Counted from the stretch's first letter, positions 17,166-25,036 are shown. The stretch: DNA of 64,000 bases from Duganella alba (GCF_009674495.1 NZ_WKJN01000021.1:1-64000); one strand, 5' to 3'. The notes: generated by a model from the sequence alone, not told the origin. Translations and numbers: made by a program.

Positions 17166-18122
17166 ATGGTGACTATGATACCCATTTTAACCACTAACGC
17201 GGGACAGCTTTTTCAAGCAGACTGCCTAAAAGTACTAGCGGAAGTTGAATCTTCGACCGTCGACCTCGCTTTCGCAGACCCGCCATTCAATCTCGGAAAA
17301 GAGTACACATCCAAGATCAATGATGCTTTAGCCGAAGAGCACTATCTCGCTTGGTGTGAGTCGTGGCTTGATGAAATGGTTCGCGTCTTGAAGCCTGGTG
17401 GAACGCTTATGCTTTGGAACTTGCCAAAGTGGAACATACCGCTGGGCGAATTTCTCCGGAAGCGTCTAACGTTTCGCAATTGGATTTCGGTGGATATTAA
17501 GTACAGCCTTCCAATCTCCGGCCGCCTATACCCGTCGCACTATTCTCTCTTATACTACGTCAAAGGGCCGAAACCAGCAATTTTCCATCCGGACCGATTG
17601 CCGATAGCTTGTTGCCGTCACTGCGGCGGTGAGCTTAAAGACTATGGCGGATATAAAAACAAGATGAATCCGGCCGGAGTCAACATCAGCGATGTGTGGA
17701 CCGATATCCCGCCAGTTCGACACGCCAAATACAAAAAACGCGACGCGAATGCCTTGTCGTTGAAATTAATGGACCGGATCATTAGCATGACTACTGATCC
17801 GGGCTCGCTTGTGCTCGACCCTTTTGGCGGCTCAGGAACAACTTATGTAGCGGCCGAACTTGCAGGGCGGCGCTGGGTCGGCAGTGAATTGGAATGTTCG
17901 TCAATCATCGAACGTTTCGATGCATTGGGAGACGATCGTGAGCATCTCGATGAAATCTGGTCGCAAAAGAATAAGCTATTTACTGATGCCGATCTAAAAC
18001 GTCGTGCGAAATCGGGCAAGCCGCTGTCACTAGATTACAGAATTGACGATCGTGTAGAAATTGAACAAGATAGCTGCAACTGCAAGCCCTCTACTAAGGG
18101 GCCAGCGCAGCATGCATTGTGA
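17166..18122 (+). CDS. site-specific DNA methyltransferase (type II, beta class)
   Basis: 318 aa from the ATG at 17166 (another in-frame ATG lies at 17175; neither has a strong ribosome-binding site). Motif IV DPPF is at residues 38-41 and the SAM-binding motif DPFGGSGTT at 218-226. This IV-before-I order defines the beta class. DPPF suggests N6-adenine methylation, although N4-cytosine cannot be excluded. A zinc-like CCRHCGG insertion follows residue 149. It is convergent with, and 1 base from, a BamHI-like endonuclease gene, so it should protect that enzyme's site. The recognition sequence is unknown. Confidence 0.88.
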   Translation: MVTMIPILTTNAGQLFQADCLKVLAEVESSTVDLAFADPPFNLGKEYTSKINDALAEEHYLAWCESWLDEMVRVLKPGGTLMLWNLPKWNIPLGEFLRKRLTFRNWISVDIKYSLPISGRLYPSHYSLLYYVKGPKPAIFHPDRLPIACCRHCGGELKDYGGYKNKMNPAGVNISDVWTDIPPVRHAKYKKRDANALSLKLMDRIISMTTDPGSLVLDPFGGSGTTYVAAELAGRRWVGSELECSSIIERFDALGDDREHLDEIWSQKNKLFTDADLKRRAKSGKPLSLDYRIDDRVEIEQDSCNCKPSTKGPAQHAL

Positions 18123-18123
18123 A

Positions 18124-18870
18124 CTAGGAGCTTTCCTTTTTAGGTTTAGGATTCGGCGCATTCCTCTTAGTTTTCCCTTCCCCCGCACGACCATCTTTTC
18201 CAACCTTTAAATAAGGAAAAGTTTGGTCGTCAGTCAGTTCGTCATGCTCTACAACTGCAATTGCAAGCAGCCCATGCTCCACAGTCTCGCCCATGCGCTT
18301 CCACATTTCAAGATATGGCGAAAGCTCTCCGATGTTTCCAATTCGGTCGGTGAGGTGCTCGTAAAGATTTCTGCTTGGAAGTATCAGCACACCAACCTGA
18401 ATCTTGTTCGCCGCCAGCACGATTGATAGCTTGTTCAAGCTCCGGTGCGAAGATGAAATATTTCCTGTTTCCCATTCGATAGCCACACGCAAGCCACCTT
18501 CGGTCGTCGTGACGAAGTCAAAAGCACCAAAGGATGAGGTAATGGGCTCAGCATATGGCTCCAGTGATGGATAGAGCTGGAGTTCAGGTTTTTCCTGAAG
18601 ATTCTGGAGATCGACCTCACCTTCAGCCTTCCATCCTTCTTTCTGAACAATATGCTCAAGAAACCGGTTTCGTAGGAAGCCCACGCCATTTCGATTCCAT
18701 TGCTTCGATTCTGGCACATATGTTTTTCGGCGCAAAACGAGTCGGCCGGATCCTGTTGGCGAGTCAATGCTTTCAATTGAACGCACGAACGCCTGATGAA
18801 TGCTCTCCCAATCCTGGTTTGAAACGATGTTGCCTTGGTCAAAAATCACTAGAGTACGGAGCCATTTCAT
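18124..18870 (-). CDS. BamHI-family type II restriction endonuclease
   Basis: 248 aa. The segment IEWETGNISSSHRSLNKLSI, followed by LYEHLTDRIGNIGELSPYLEM, parallels the BamHI core (FETGNISSAHRSMNKL and YYLTDRVTNFEELEPYFEL as I recall it). The expected metal-binding set is present: Asp118 in FGAFDFV and Glu132/Glu134 in IEWETGN, matching BamHI Asp94, Glu111 and Glu113. The ATG at 18870 overlaps the controller gene's stop as ATGA, so the two are translationally coupled. A C-terminal tail rich in Lys/Pro extends beyond BamHI's end. BamHI relatives cut GATC-centred sites; specificity here is not proven. Confidence 0.85.
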   Translation of the reverse strand: MKWLRTLVIFDQGNIVSNQDWESIHQAFVRSIESIDSPTGSGRLVLRRKTYVPESKQWNRNGVGFLRNRFLEHIVQKEGWKAEGEVDLQNLQEKPELQLYPSLEPYAEPITSSFGAFDFVTTTEGGLRVAIEWETGNISSSHRSLNKLSIVLAANKIQVGVLILPSRNLYEHLTDRIGNIGELSPYLEMWKRMGETVEHGLLAIAVVEHDELTDDQTFPYLKVGKDGRAGEGKTKRNAPNPKPKKESS

Positions 18871-19097
18871 TGTGGCAACTCCAGAATTCCTACGGTGAGC
18901 TCCGCGACTTCGCAGTCGAGGGCAGTGCAGATCTGACATAGGACCGTAAACGTCAGATTCCGCTCGCCCCGTTCAACGCTCCCAATATATGAACGGTCGA
19001 TCTGGGCGGTGCTTGCAAGGTCCTCTTGAGTCCATCCCAGAGTTTTGCGCTTCTCCCGGATGCGTGTCCCAAGCTTCTTGAGTAGGTCATTTTCCAT
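18867..19097 (-). CDS. restriction-modification controller (C) protein
   Basis: 76 aa XRE-type helix-turn-helix protein: LGWTQEDLASTAQIDRSYIG with recognition helix, followed by SVERGERNLTF. The R-S-Y-I-G-S-x-E-R-G-x-R pattern is the hallmark of R-M controller proteins. C proteins bind C-boxes, first activating their own and the endonuclease gene, then repressing, which delays restriction until methylation is complete. Two C-box-like operators lie 23-48 bases upstream of its ATG (19120-19145). The stop overlaps the endonuclease start. Confidence 0.92.
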   Translation of the reverse strand: MENDLLKKLGTRIREKRKTLGWTQEDLASTAQIDRSYIGSVERGERNLTFTVLCQICTALDCEVAELTVGILELPQ

Positions 19098-19119
19098 CCC
19101 GACATGCTCACAAAATACG

Positions 19120-19145
19120 GACTATGAGTCCACGGACTAGAATGC
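19120..19145 (-). promoter_or_regulatory. tandem C-boxes of the C-R operon
   Basis: One palindromic box GACTatgAGTC (19120-19130) and a degenerate second box GACTagaATGC (19135-19145) are separated by a 4-base spacer CACG (CGTG on the operon's strand). This matches the known C-protein operator layout GACT-N3-AGTC, CGTG spacer, second site. The stronger box is nearer the gene here, so which site is bound first needs testing. Confidence 0.82.
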
Positions 19146-19374
19146 TCATTTTGCATTTATGGACAGGAACCGTCTTAGCCCAAAAAAAAGTAGAGAAAAA
19201 ATTGCTAAAATGTAACTTAAGCAATTTAAACTAATATGATTCGCGACTTCAAAAAAGACCGTAATTGCACGCAACTTGCTACAATTTACTTACCGAAGAA
19301 CAACTGGTGCCGTAGTCATTTGCGTTCTAAAGCAGATTTACACTAAATCAATAACTACAACGAAAATTCCAAAA

Positions 19375-21117
19375 ATGTCAATCGCCAACTCTGTAAAAAA
19401 GCCCCCCAACGCAAAATCTGCCAGTACTAAATCCCCAGCAGCAAAAACTATCGGCAAGGCGGCCCCGAAATCAGCCAAACCAAGTGCAAAACAGAAAGCA
19501 CGTTCGACGCCGAAATTAACTAATATTTTTGTAGGTGCCGGATTCACTCACATCCCATCTGACAACATCCACTTTTACCTTGAGCAGAGGCAAGGTGAGA
19601 TTGATCATATTTTTGCATGGGAAAATGTGATTGTATTGTGTGAAGAAACAGCCGGCAAAGAAGTTACAAAGCATTGCACTAACAAAATATTCTTCCATAA
19701 GTTGATTGCTCAAGATTGGCCAAAGTTTTTTGAAACGTATCGTAAACACAATCCTCAACTCGACGCTTACATTGGGACGAATTACACAGCACAAGAACTT
19801 GAAGTGCGCCACATTTACTATTCTGAGGAATATGATTTGGATGAGGGAGTGGCGCAGAATTCTGCACCATTTTCAATTTTGAGTCGTGCTAATGCCGCTT
19901 ATTTCGACGCCTTAGTTAAGACGATTGCGAAATCCGCAAAATTTGAAATCCTTAAGTACCTAGGAATTACTTTGAATCGCGTTGGGCAGTCCCGTATCTC
20001 CGGTGGTGGCGTGACCTTGCAAAGTTTTCCTGGTTTTGCGCTGCCAGCGGCGCATACAAACTACCCCAAAGACTTTGCCATTGTATCCTTCTACGCTGAC
20101 CCAATGGCCCTAATTCAGCGTGCATACATCCTCCGTCGAGACGGTTGGGAAAGTCCGGATTTGTCATATCAGCGTTTTGTGCGAGCGGAAAAGCTTTCGG
20201 AGATGAGAGATTACCTTGCGAACAATGGAAAGGTGTTCATAAACAATCTAATAGTCACCTTGCCATCGAAAGCTCTTATGCGAGAAACTAGCGGCCAACT
20301 CGTTGACCCTAAGACCCTTTCGCAAAGAACGCATGTGGAGCTGGAATTGCCGCTTGAACTGGGCACTGTAGGGGTCGTCGACGGACAGCATAGAATCTTG
20401 GCGTATTTTGAAGGCAGTGGGCCAGTCGAGGATAAAATTTCACCGCTACGTAAGAGACAGAATTTGCTTGTGACTGGAATTATTTTCCCAATGGACTATA
20501 CGGCCGAAATGCGGGTCAAGTTTGAGGCTGAACTTTTTCTTTCGATCAACGACACTCAAACTGGAGTACATACCCAGTTACGGCAAGATCTTGAAACGAT
20601 CATCAAGCCGGATACTCCGTTAGCTATCGGCCGCTCAGTAATTAACAGGTTGTCGCGCGACGGGTCCTTGGATGGGATGCTACAAGTCTCACAATTTGAT
20701 CCCCCTGAAAAAATTGCAACCGGGTCGCTTGGTCCGTATGTGCTGAAACCTCTACTTCGAAAAGGCAGCCTGTTCTACAAGACTTGGGACCCTGCGGGGA
20801 CTCAAGATCTTTCTGATTCTGCACAAAGGCAGAAATACGTTGACTACTCTGTTACCGAAATCAAGCGATTACTGGCGGGGTGCAAGCAAAACTTACAACA
20901 TCGTTGGAACCCGGTTGCTCAAGGGGGAATTCTTTCCACAACGATAGTGGGCGGGCTGTTGCTATTACTGGAACGCTTAACAGTGGCAGGCGTGCCGCTT
21001 TCCCAAATGGATTATCCCAAACTGCTCGTGCCTCTCCAAACATTCGACTTCACACCTTACAAAAGCAGCGGTTGGAAGCAATTGTCAAAAGACATCATGA
21101 AATCACTTACGCTCTAG
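19375..21117 (+). CDS. DGQHR-domain protein with nuclease-like N-terminal region
   Basis: 580 aa from the ATG at 19375; no good ribosome-binding site is seen and frame continues upstream. Residues 1-48 are a basic Lys/Ala/Pro-rich tail. Residues 50-110 contain GEIDHIF (74-80) and ENVIVLCEET (83-92), a pattern reminiscent of PD-(D/E)XK nuclease folds, with E-x-T in place of E-x-K. From about residue 265 there is a DGQHR domain: a helix AEKLSEMRDYLANNG, then FINNLIVTLP, then GVVDGQHRILAYFEG (DGQHR at 336-340). DndB, the regulator of DNA phosphorothioation, has this motif, but no dnd genes are nearby. It lies next to the R-M genes in the island. The function is unknown; a defence role is inferred. 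Confidence 0.75.
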   Translation: MSIANSVKKPPNAKSASTKSPAAKTIGKAAPKSAKPSAKQKARSTPKLTNIFVGAGFTHIPSDNIHFYLEQRQGEIDHIFAWENVIVLCEETAGKEVTKHCTNKIFFHKLIAQDWPKFFETYRKHNPQLDAYIGTNYTAQELEVRHIYYSEEYDLDEGVAQNSAPFSILSRANAAYFDALVKTIAKSAKFEILKYLGITLNRVGQSRISGGGVTLQSFPGFALPAAHTNYPKDFAIVSFYADPMALIQRAYILRRDGWESPDLSYQRFVRAEKLSEMRDYLANNGKVFINNLIVTLPSKALMRETSGQLVDPKTLSQRTHVELELPLELGTVGVVDGQHRILAYFEGSGPVEDKISPLRKRQNLLVTGIIFPMDYTAEMRVKFEAELFLSINDTQTGVHTQLRQDLETIIKPDTPLAIGRSVINRLSRDGSLDGMLQVSQFDPPEKIATGSLGPYVLKPLLRKGSLFYKTWDPAGTQDLSDSAQRQKYVDYSVTEIKRLLAGCKQNLQHRWNPVAQGGILSTTIVGGLLLLLERLTVAGVPLSQMDYPKLLVPLQTFDFTPYKSSGWKQLSKDIMKSLTL

Positions 21118-21344
21118 CGTATTCGTAGCGCATGGGATCGCAAAATTCATCAATTTAAATACGTAACGTGGATGGACTCACGATCTCCGTGCAATGCCTT
21201 CCGCTTACGCAACCAACAATGGCGAGGGCAGCCATAATCTTCGGTGGCGATGCACCAACCAAAGGTCTGCAGGCGCGGCACTGTCTCCAGGTGCGGTACT
21301 GTAAGCAATCGTTGAAGATCGATCTGGTTTGGCTAGATTTTAAT

Positions 21345-22619
21345 TTAATCTTTGCAGCCGAGTATTTCCTCAATCGCTTCAGTATATTTCTCTACGGAGT
21401 CTTCATTAAGTACAAGTTCGATATTCTTCATTCCGCTCATGTTTGCAATTCCCCATGCAAATTCCTTCAGATCTTTCTTTATAAATTCTGTGTAGCTCAA
21501 GCCGAACCTTCCAGTCGCATGTTTTTGCCTTTGAAAGCGATAATTTGTATCGGAAAAAATGAATATCGACCTGACATCCCATTCAGAGTTCTCAATAGTC
21601 TCAATTTCTTCCATTCGTCTAGCACCACAAACTACTACCTTCGATTGATCCTGTATTGATACGAGCATATCACGTGCGATGGCATCCTCATTTCCTCCAA
21701 TCCAAACTTCCTTTTCCATAAAATCCTGCATATTGCCACGGAAATTAGGTTGCTGATCAAGTCTTTTCCATGCAAAAGAACTCATCTCTGCATGAACGTA
21801 CCCATGTCGATTAGCAAGATGTTGCCCAATCGTAGATTTCCCTGCATTTGTTGGGCCAACTATAAGAATCATTTCCCGTTTTTTTACAAGACTTGAATGA
21901 AGCTTTCCAGTAATTAAATCGTATTCAGCTTTTTCTATTGGAGCGACGGCCGTATATGGAGTTTGAGTAGACAGATTGTGCTGTTTGCAAATCGCTGCAA
22001 CACTGTCTATTAATGGTCGTGCAAATGCAAGAGGAGTAAATGCAATGCTTTTATCATTCATTAGTGAACAAAATGAGTAAGTAAAAATCCCACTATCAAG
22101 CTGCTGCAATTCTTTCGCGGTTTGTTTGGGGCTACACGCGAAAAAAGTTACGACTCCGGATCTTCTTGCCAATTCTGCTGTTCTTTCACCGAAGATATCT
22201 GCAACCGAACGATCAACCTGTTGCCTACAAGCGTCCACGATGAGAACCAAATCCTTTACCCCGCTCTTTACTAATTCCGCGATTACCTCATCAGTACTGA
22301 TCGCCGTATTGAGATTGGAAATATCTGTATCTGTACACGCCAAGTAATCCTTTCCCTCTTGAGAAAAACCATGGCCTGCAAAGAAAAAAATCAAACCATC
22401 GCAATTTTTACTTGCTTCAGAAGTCGATTTAATTAAATATCTAACGTCATCTATGGAGGCAGGTTGCGCCTCATCGTTATGCTCGTAAGAATTTATTTGC
22501 GTTCTGTTGCCAAATGCCTGCACAATTTTCTTGGAATCACTTGCACAAAATCCTAAGGATTGCAAATTATTGTATTTATTAATTCCGATAGAAATTATTC
22601 CGATGTCACGAGTCTTCAT
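21345..22619 (-). CDS. caspase-like protease fused to a P-loop nucleotide-kinase-like domain
   Basis: 424 aa. Residues 5-220 form a caspase (peptidase C14) domain, with catalytic His83 in FFFAGHGF and Cys131 in LIVDACRQ, both after hydrophobic strands as expected. Residues 250-424 form a P-loop domain: Walker A GPTNAGKST (255-263), then VVVCGARRMEEIETIE, an R-F-Q-R-Q lid region and a C-terminal LVLNEDSVEKYTEAIEEIL. This pattern resembles dephospho-CoA/adenylate-kinase-like proteins of the AAA_18/UPF0200 type. The gene is 13 bases downstream of the RFAP-synthase-like gene. A regulated suicide protease is the natural guess, but substrates and trigger are unknown. It is AT-rich, unlike the chromosome. 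Confidence 0.8.
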   Translation of the reverse strand: MKTRDIGIISIGINKYNNLQSLGFCASDSKKIVQAFGNRTQINSYEHNDEAQPASIDDVRYLIKSTSEASKNCDGLIFFFAGHGFSQEGKDYLACTDTDISNLNTAISTDEVIAELVKSGVKDLVLIVDACRQQVDRSVADIFGERTAELARRSGVVTFFACSPKQTAKELQQLDSGIFTYSFCSLMNDKSIAFTPLAFARPLIDSVAAICKQHNLSTQTPYTAVAPIEKAEYDLITGKLHSSLVKKREMILIVGPTNAGKSTIGQHLANRHGYVHAEMSSFAWKRLDQQPNFRGNMQDFMEKEVWIGGNEDAIARDMLVSIQDQSKVVVCGARRMEEIETIENSEWDVRSIFIFSDTNYRFQRQKHATGRFGLSYTEFIKKDLKEFAWGIANMSGMKNIELVLNEDSVEKYTEAIEEILGCKD

Positions 22620-22632
22620 AAGTTCTCTTTGA

Positions 22633-23574
22633 TTAAGAAGTAATAATAAAATGAAATGGGTCTGCGTAGAAATTTTCTACAATATATTTTATGAAATCCG
22701 GCCTATCAGTTAAACAATATAGAGTCGGCCCCATACTTGAAAGACATAAAGTGATATCAGGAACACATTTTTCCCAGTAGCTTCGGAATTCCTTTGTGAC
22801 GCTACTTTGAAGATCCCATTCAATTTTTTTTAACCCAATACGTTGAAGAGATCGAAGAGGAGCTTGAATATTAACTATATCTTTCTCAAGAAGAGCAGGC
22901 AGAATACCGCCACCTACAATTGCGAGTGCCTCTATTGCTTCGTTTTCGGGTAGGGGGCAATTGTTGGTAAAAACGGATTGCTCAGAAATGCCGGATATAC
23001 CTCTATCGGTAAACCTAAAGTGACAGATGGAAAATTCGCCTATACTTATGTTAGATATTAGCTTTGGAGCTTTTGCTATTGATGTTGACGAGGGAGAAAA
23101 GGTGGATTTTTGATTGGGATATTGCCTACCCGCATCCCATAAGAAACCACGTTTTGACCCAGCCCATATCCCTAAGCCGGACGTACCTCCGCGCTTGACT
23201 ATCGCGGCTATTTCTGGTGGATGTAAATTTAAATTAAAGAGCTCACTTATTGCATTACCAACACCCATTAATAGGGATGTCTTTGAACCAAGTCCTGAAT
23301 GAATAGGGATTTCTCCAGATATCGAAACCCCTATTTGTAATTTAAACTGGATTTCAAAGATTGCGACAGTTTCAAGTAACCGTGGTACTAATTCGCTATC
23401 TAAATGCGACAAGTTCATGCAACTTTTGTCGGCTGAAATTGTAATATCCCAATATGGTCTGTCAACTACAAATCCGATGCTCCCATCAATGCGATTTAAA
23501 TAACCACTTTCGTTTAAAAGAGCGGTATGAATTCTCGCAGGAGCTCGGATAGAAAAATATTGATCTTTATTCAT
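22633..23574 (-). CDS. beta-RFAP synthase-like GHMP-fold protein
   Basis: 313 aa. RAPARIHTALLNESGYLNRID near the N-terminus, GLGSKTS (94-100) and RGGTSGLGIWAGSKRGFLWD (128-147) match the pattern of beta-ribofuranosylaminobenzene 5'-phosphate synthase. That enzyme condenses PRPP with an aromatic carboxylic acid early in methanopterin synthesis. It is typical of methanogenic archaea and of bacteria with tetrahydromethanopterin. Nothing else in the window suggests that pathway. It sits between a YkgJ-like gene and the caspase-kinase gene on the same strand. It may have been recruited to make a ribosylated small molecule, but this is speculation. Confidence 0.78.
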   Translation of the reverse strand: MNKDQYFSIRAPARIHTALLNESGYLNRIDGSIGFVVDRPYWDITISADKSCMNLSHLDSELVPRLLETVAIFEIQFKLQIGVSISGEIPIHSGLGSKTSLLMGVGNAISELFNLNLHPPEIAAIVKRGGTSGLGIWAGSKRGFLWDAGRQYPNQKSTFSPSSTSIAKAPKLISNISIGEFSICHFRFTDRGISGISEQSVFTNNCPLPENEAIEALAIVGGGILPALLEKDIVNIQAPLRSLQRIGLKKIEWDLQSSVTKEFRSYWEKCVPDITLCLSSMGPTLYCLTDRPDFIKYIVENFYADPFHFIITS

Positions 23575-23673
23575 TTGATCAAATAATAATCCATGTTATC
23601 AGGAAAAAATGATGGACATGACCAACCATCCATCCGAAGGTGCGCTTTGCACGACTCATTGGGTTAAGCCATC

Positions 23674-24336
23674 TCATTGTTGAGTGATATCGTTAGAAGA
23701 AACCTTGGGCGGAAAGAAATCACGGACGTCAGCATGCAATTTTGACTTGCGCTCCATTATTGCGTTGTAAGCATCATGAAGAGGCTGAAGTCCATACATT
23801 GGCCGATGTTTTGTGTTCCAGTTTGGCTCTAAACAGAGCCAATTGTCAGCGTCTAAGTTGTGATAAATTCTGCAGGTGAAGGGGCGGCTTTTATAGACTG
23901 AACATGTTCCATCCGTGTCGAGAAGGTTGCATGGTGTCTCCATCGAAAACGAGTCGATGGGCCTGGGACCGTTGCTTCTAACCTTTCGCAAGCCCCTGCC
24001 GGTATGCCGGGCTATAAACTCAGCTTCAATATCACAGATCGGAACGCTGATATGGCAGCAATGTGAACACCCTTTGCGGCATGCCGCGTGCTTTCCAACC
24101 ACTTCTTGAACCTCATCTGTGAGTTTATAAAGCATGCCTATTAGTTCGTCTGTAGATGCCTTATTTCTTGGCACAGACTGGGAAAAATTTTTGATACGGC
24201 GAACCAAATCCGATGGAAAAGAATCAATTATGCGTTTTTGATTTTCTCGCCCAATTATAATTATTCGCTGTTCTGAGCGCGGTGGCTTTCCCATCCAAAC
24301 ACGAATGTTTTTTACAAATTTTTGGATGATTGTCAT
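23674..24336 (-). CDS. YkgJ-family cysteine-cluster protein
   Basis: 220 aa with GGGAG ahead of the ATG. Eight or so conserved cysteines: C86-x3-C90-x2-C93-C94 (ACRKGCSHCCH), C136, C145 in GTCSVYKSRPFTCR, and C155. This is the zinc/iron-chelating YkgJ pattern (PF03692). Residues 1-80 are helical and basic with no recognised domain. The biochemical role of YkgJ proteins is mostly unknown; metal binding or metal-dependent modification has been proposed. It is the first gene of a three-gene minus-strand cassette, 99 bases before the RFAP-synthase-like gene. Confidence 0.82.
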   Translation of the reverse strand: MTIIQKFVKNIRVWMGKPPRSEQRIIIIGRENQKRIIDSFPSDLVRRIKNFSQSVPRNKASTDELIGMLYKLTDEVQEVVGKHAACRKGCSHCCHISVPICDIEAEFIARHTGRGLRKVRSNGPRPIDSFSMETPCNLLDTDGTCSVYKSRPFTCRIYHNLDADNWLCLEPNWNTKHRPMYGLQPLHDAYNAIMERKSKLHADVRDFFPPKVSSNDITQQ

Positions 24337-24814
24337 TTTTACTCCCTAGCAGAAACGGCTTAAATTATGGAGCTTATGTTATAAATACCGGCGTAAGCCT
24401 ATCCTGCACTAGTCTCAACAGCCGTCAATTTCTTGGAAATACCAAGGTTTTCACGCACAGAATCCTTGGTAATACCAAGACCTCCCAGCACGGCGTTAAC
24501 GGTATGTTCCCAGAACAAATAGGCTCGTGGATTGCACAATCCAACGAGTTTGTCGAACTTGGGGCCGCGCCTCGCGGCCCGTTGGCCAGCAGGGCTGAGG
24601 CTTCAACTGTTGGCCCAGGTCGCGGCTTGCATGCCCGCTACTTTGTTTCGAGCTGCAAGCGCGCCCTGCGCGCCTCCTAATCTTTCCTGCGTAGTCGTTA
24701 GAACTGAACTGGCTCATTCGCGCAGGGTGCGACGGCGTGGCTACTTCCATCCTGCAATGCGTTTTGAATAGCTGCGCACCCTCGCGGCAACTAAGTCCGC
24801 AGGGCGGACGGCAG
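24337..24814. other. gene-free stretch upstream of the caspase cassette
   Basis: About 480 bases with no gene I can support. The left 100 bases are AT-rich and should hold the cassette promoter, plus the paired palindromes at 24432-24479. The right part is GC-rich, like decayed chromosomal or plasmid sequence. Short frames on both strands have odd composition (many Arg, Pro, Cys, Ser) and no ribosome-binding sites. Confidence 0.5.
24432..24479. promoter_or_regulatory. paired 15-bp palindromes upstream of the caspase cassette
   Basis: CTTGGAAATACCAAG (24432-24446) and CTTGGTAATACCAAG (24465-24479). The second is a perfect 7-base inverted repeat around a central A and the first has one mismatch. 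Their starts are 33 bases apart, about three helical turns, and about 96-130 bases upstream of the first cassette gene. They look like a cooperative dimer operator, but the binding protein is unknown. Confidence 0.5.
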
Positions 24815-25036
24815 CTATGGTGAAGTTGGTTTGCCCGACGCGCGGGAATTTGCGAAGTCCAGCGCATACCTCAACATGTCGTCCAGGCCGACTTTTCCAT
24901 CGATGTACATTTGTTGGTTTGCAAGGTCATCGGCGTCAGGCTCAAATCCCTCAAGGGCAAAGCTGGTCCTCATCCGCGAGACGTGTTGACGGCGCGAGTG
25001 CTGAGTTTGCGTGGGATAGCGGGGCGAGGTAGTCAT
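24815..25036 (-). CDS. orphan VbhA/FicA-like antitoxin
   Basis: 73 aa. SFALEGFEPDADDL, followed by YIDGKVGLDDMLRYAL, matches the small antitoxin (VbhA/FicA) family that inhibits Fic AMPylase toxins. The inhibitory motif S-x-x-x-E-G is present as SFALEG. The ATG overlaps the stop of the upstream lipoprotein gene as ATGA. The expected Fic toxin partner, normally directly downstream, is absent. The broken Fic gene at 15635 is a different, self-inhibited type and lies outside the island. In Bartonella, VbhA/VbhT accompany a VirB-type secretion system, as this gene does. Confidence 0.68.
   Translation of the reverse strand: MTTSPRYPTQTQHSRRQHVSRMRTSFALEGFEPDADDLANQQMYIDGKVGLDDMLRYALDFANSRASGKPTSP

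Noticed and set aside
16994..17194. 66-codon minus-strand frame upstream of the methyltransferase
   Set aside because: It overlaps the methyltransferase start, has no ribosome-binding site and no recognisable content.
18124..18870. Assigning GGATCC as the recognition site
   Set aside because: Family resemblance to BamHI does not fix the specificity, and the methyltransferase motif differs from that of M.BamHI.
21168..21659. 163-codon plus-strand frame over the caspase-kinase gene's 3' end
   Set aside because: It lies mostly antisense to a gene with clear motifs and has no supporting signal.
24330..24867. Short frames on both strands between the caspase cassette and the antitoxin gene
   Set aside because: Arg/Pro/Ser/Cys-rich, no ribosome-binding sites and no recognisable family; treated as non-coding.
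15635..25036. Pairing the broken Fic gene with the VbhA-like antitoxin as one toxin-antitoxin system
   Set aside because: They are 9 kb apart on opposite strands, one is outside the island, and the Fic remnant is a self-inhibited type that needs no separate antitoxin.
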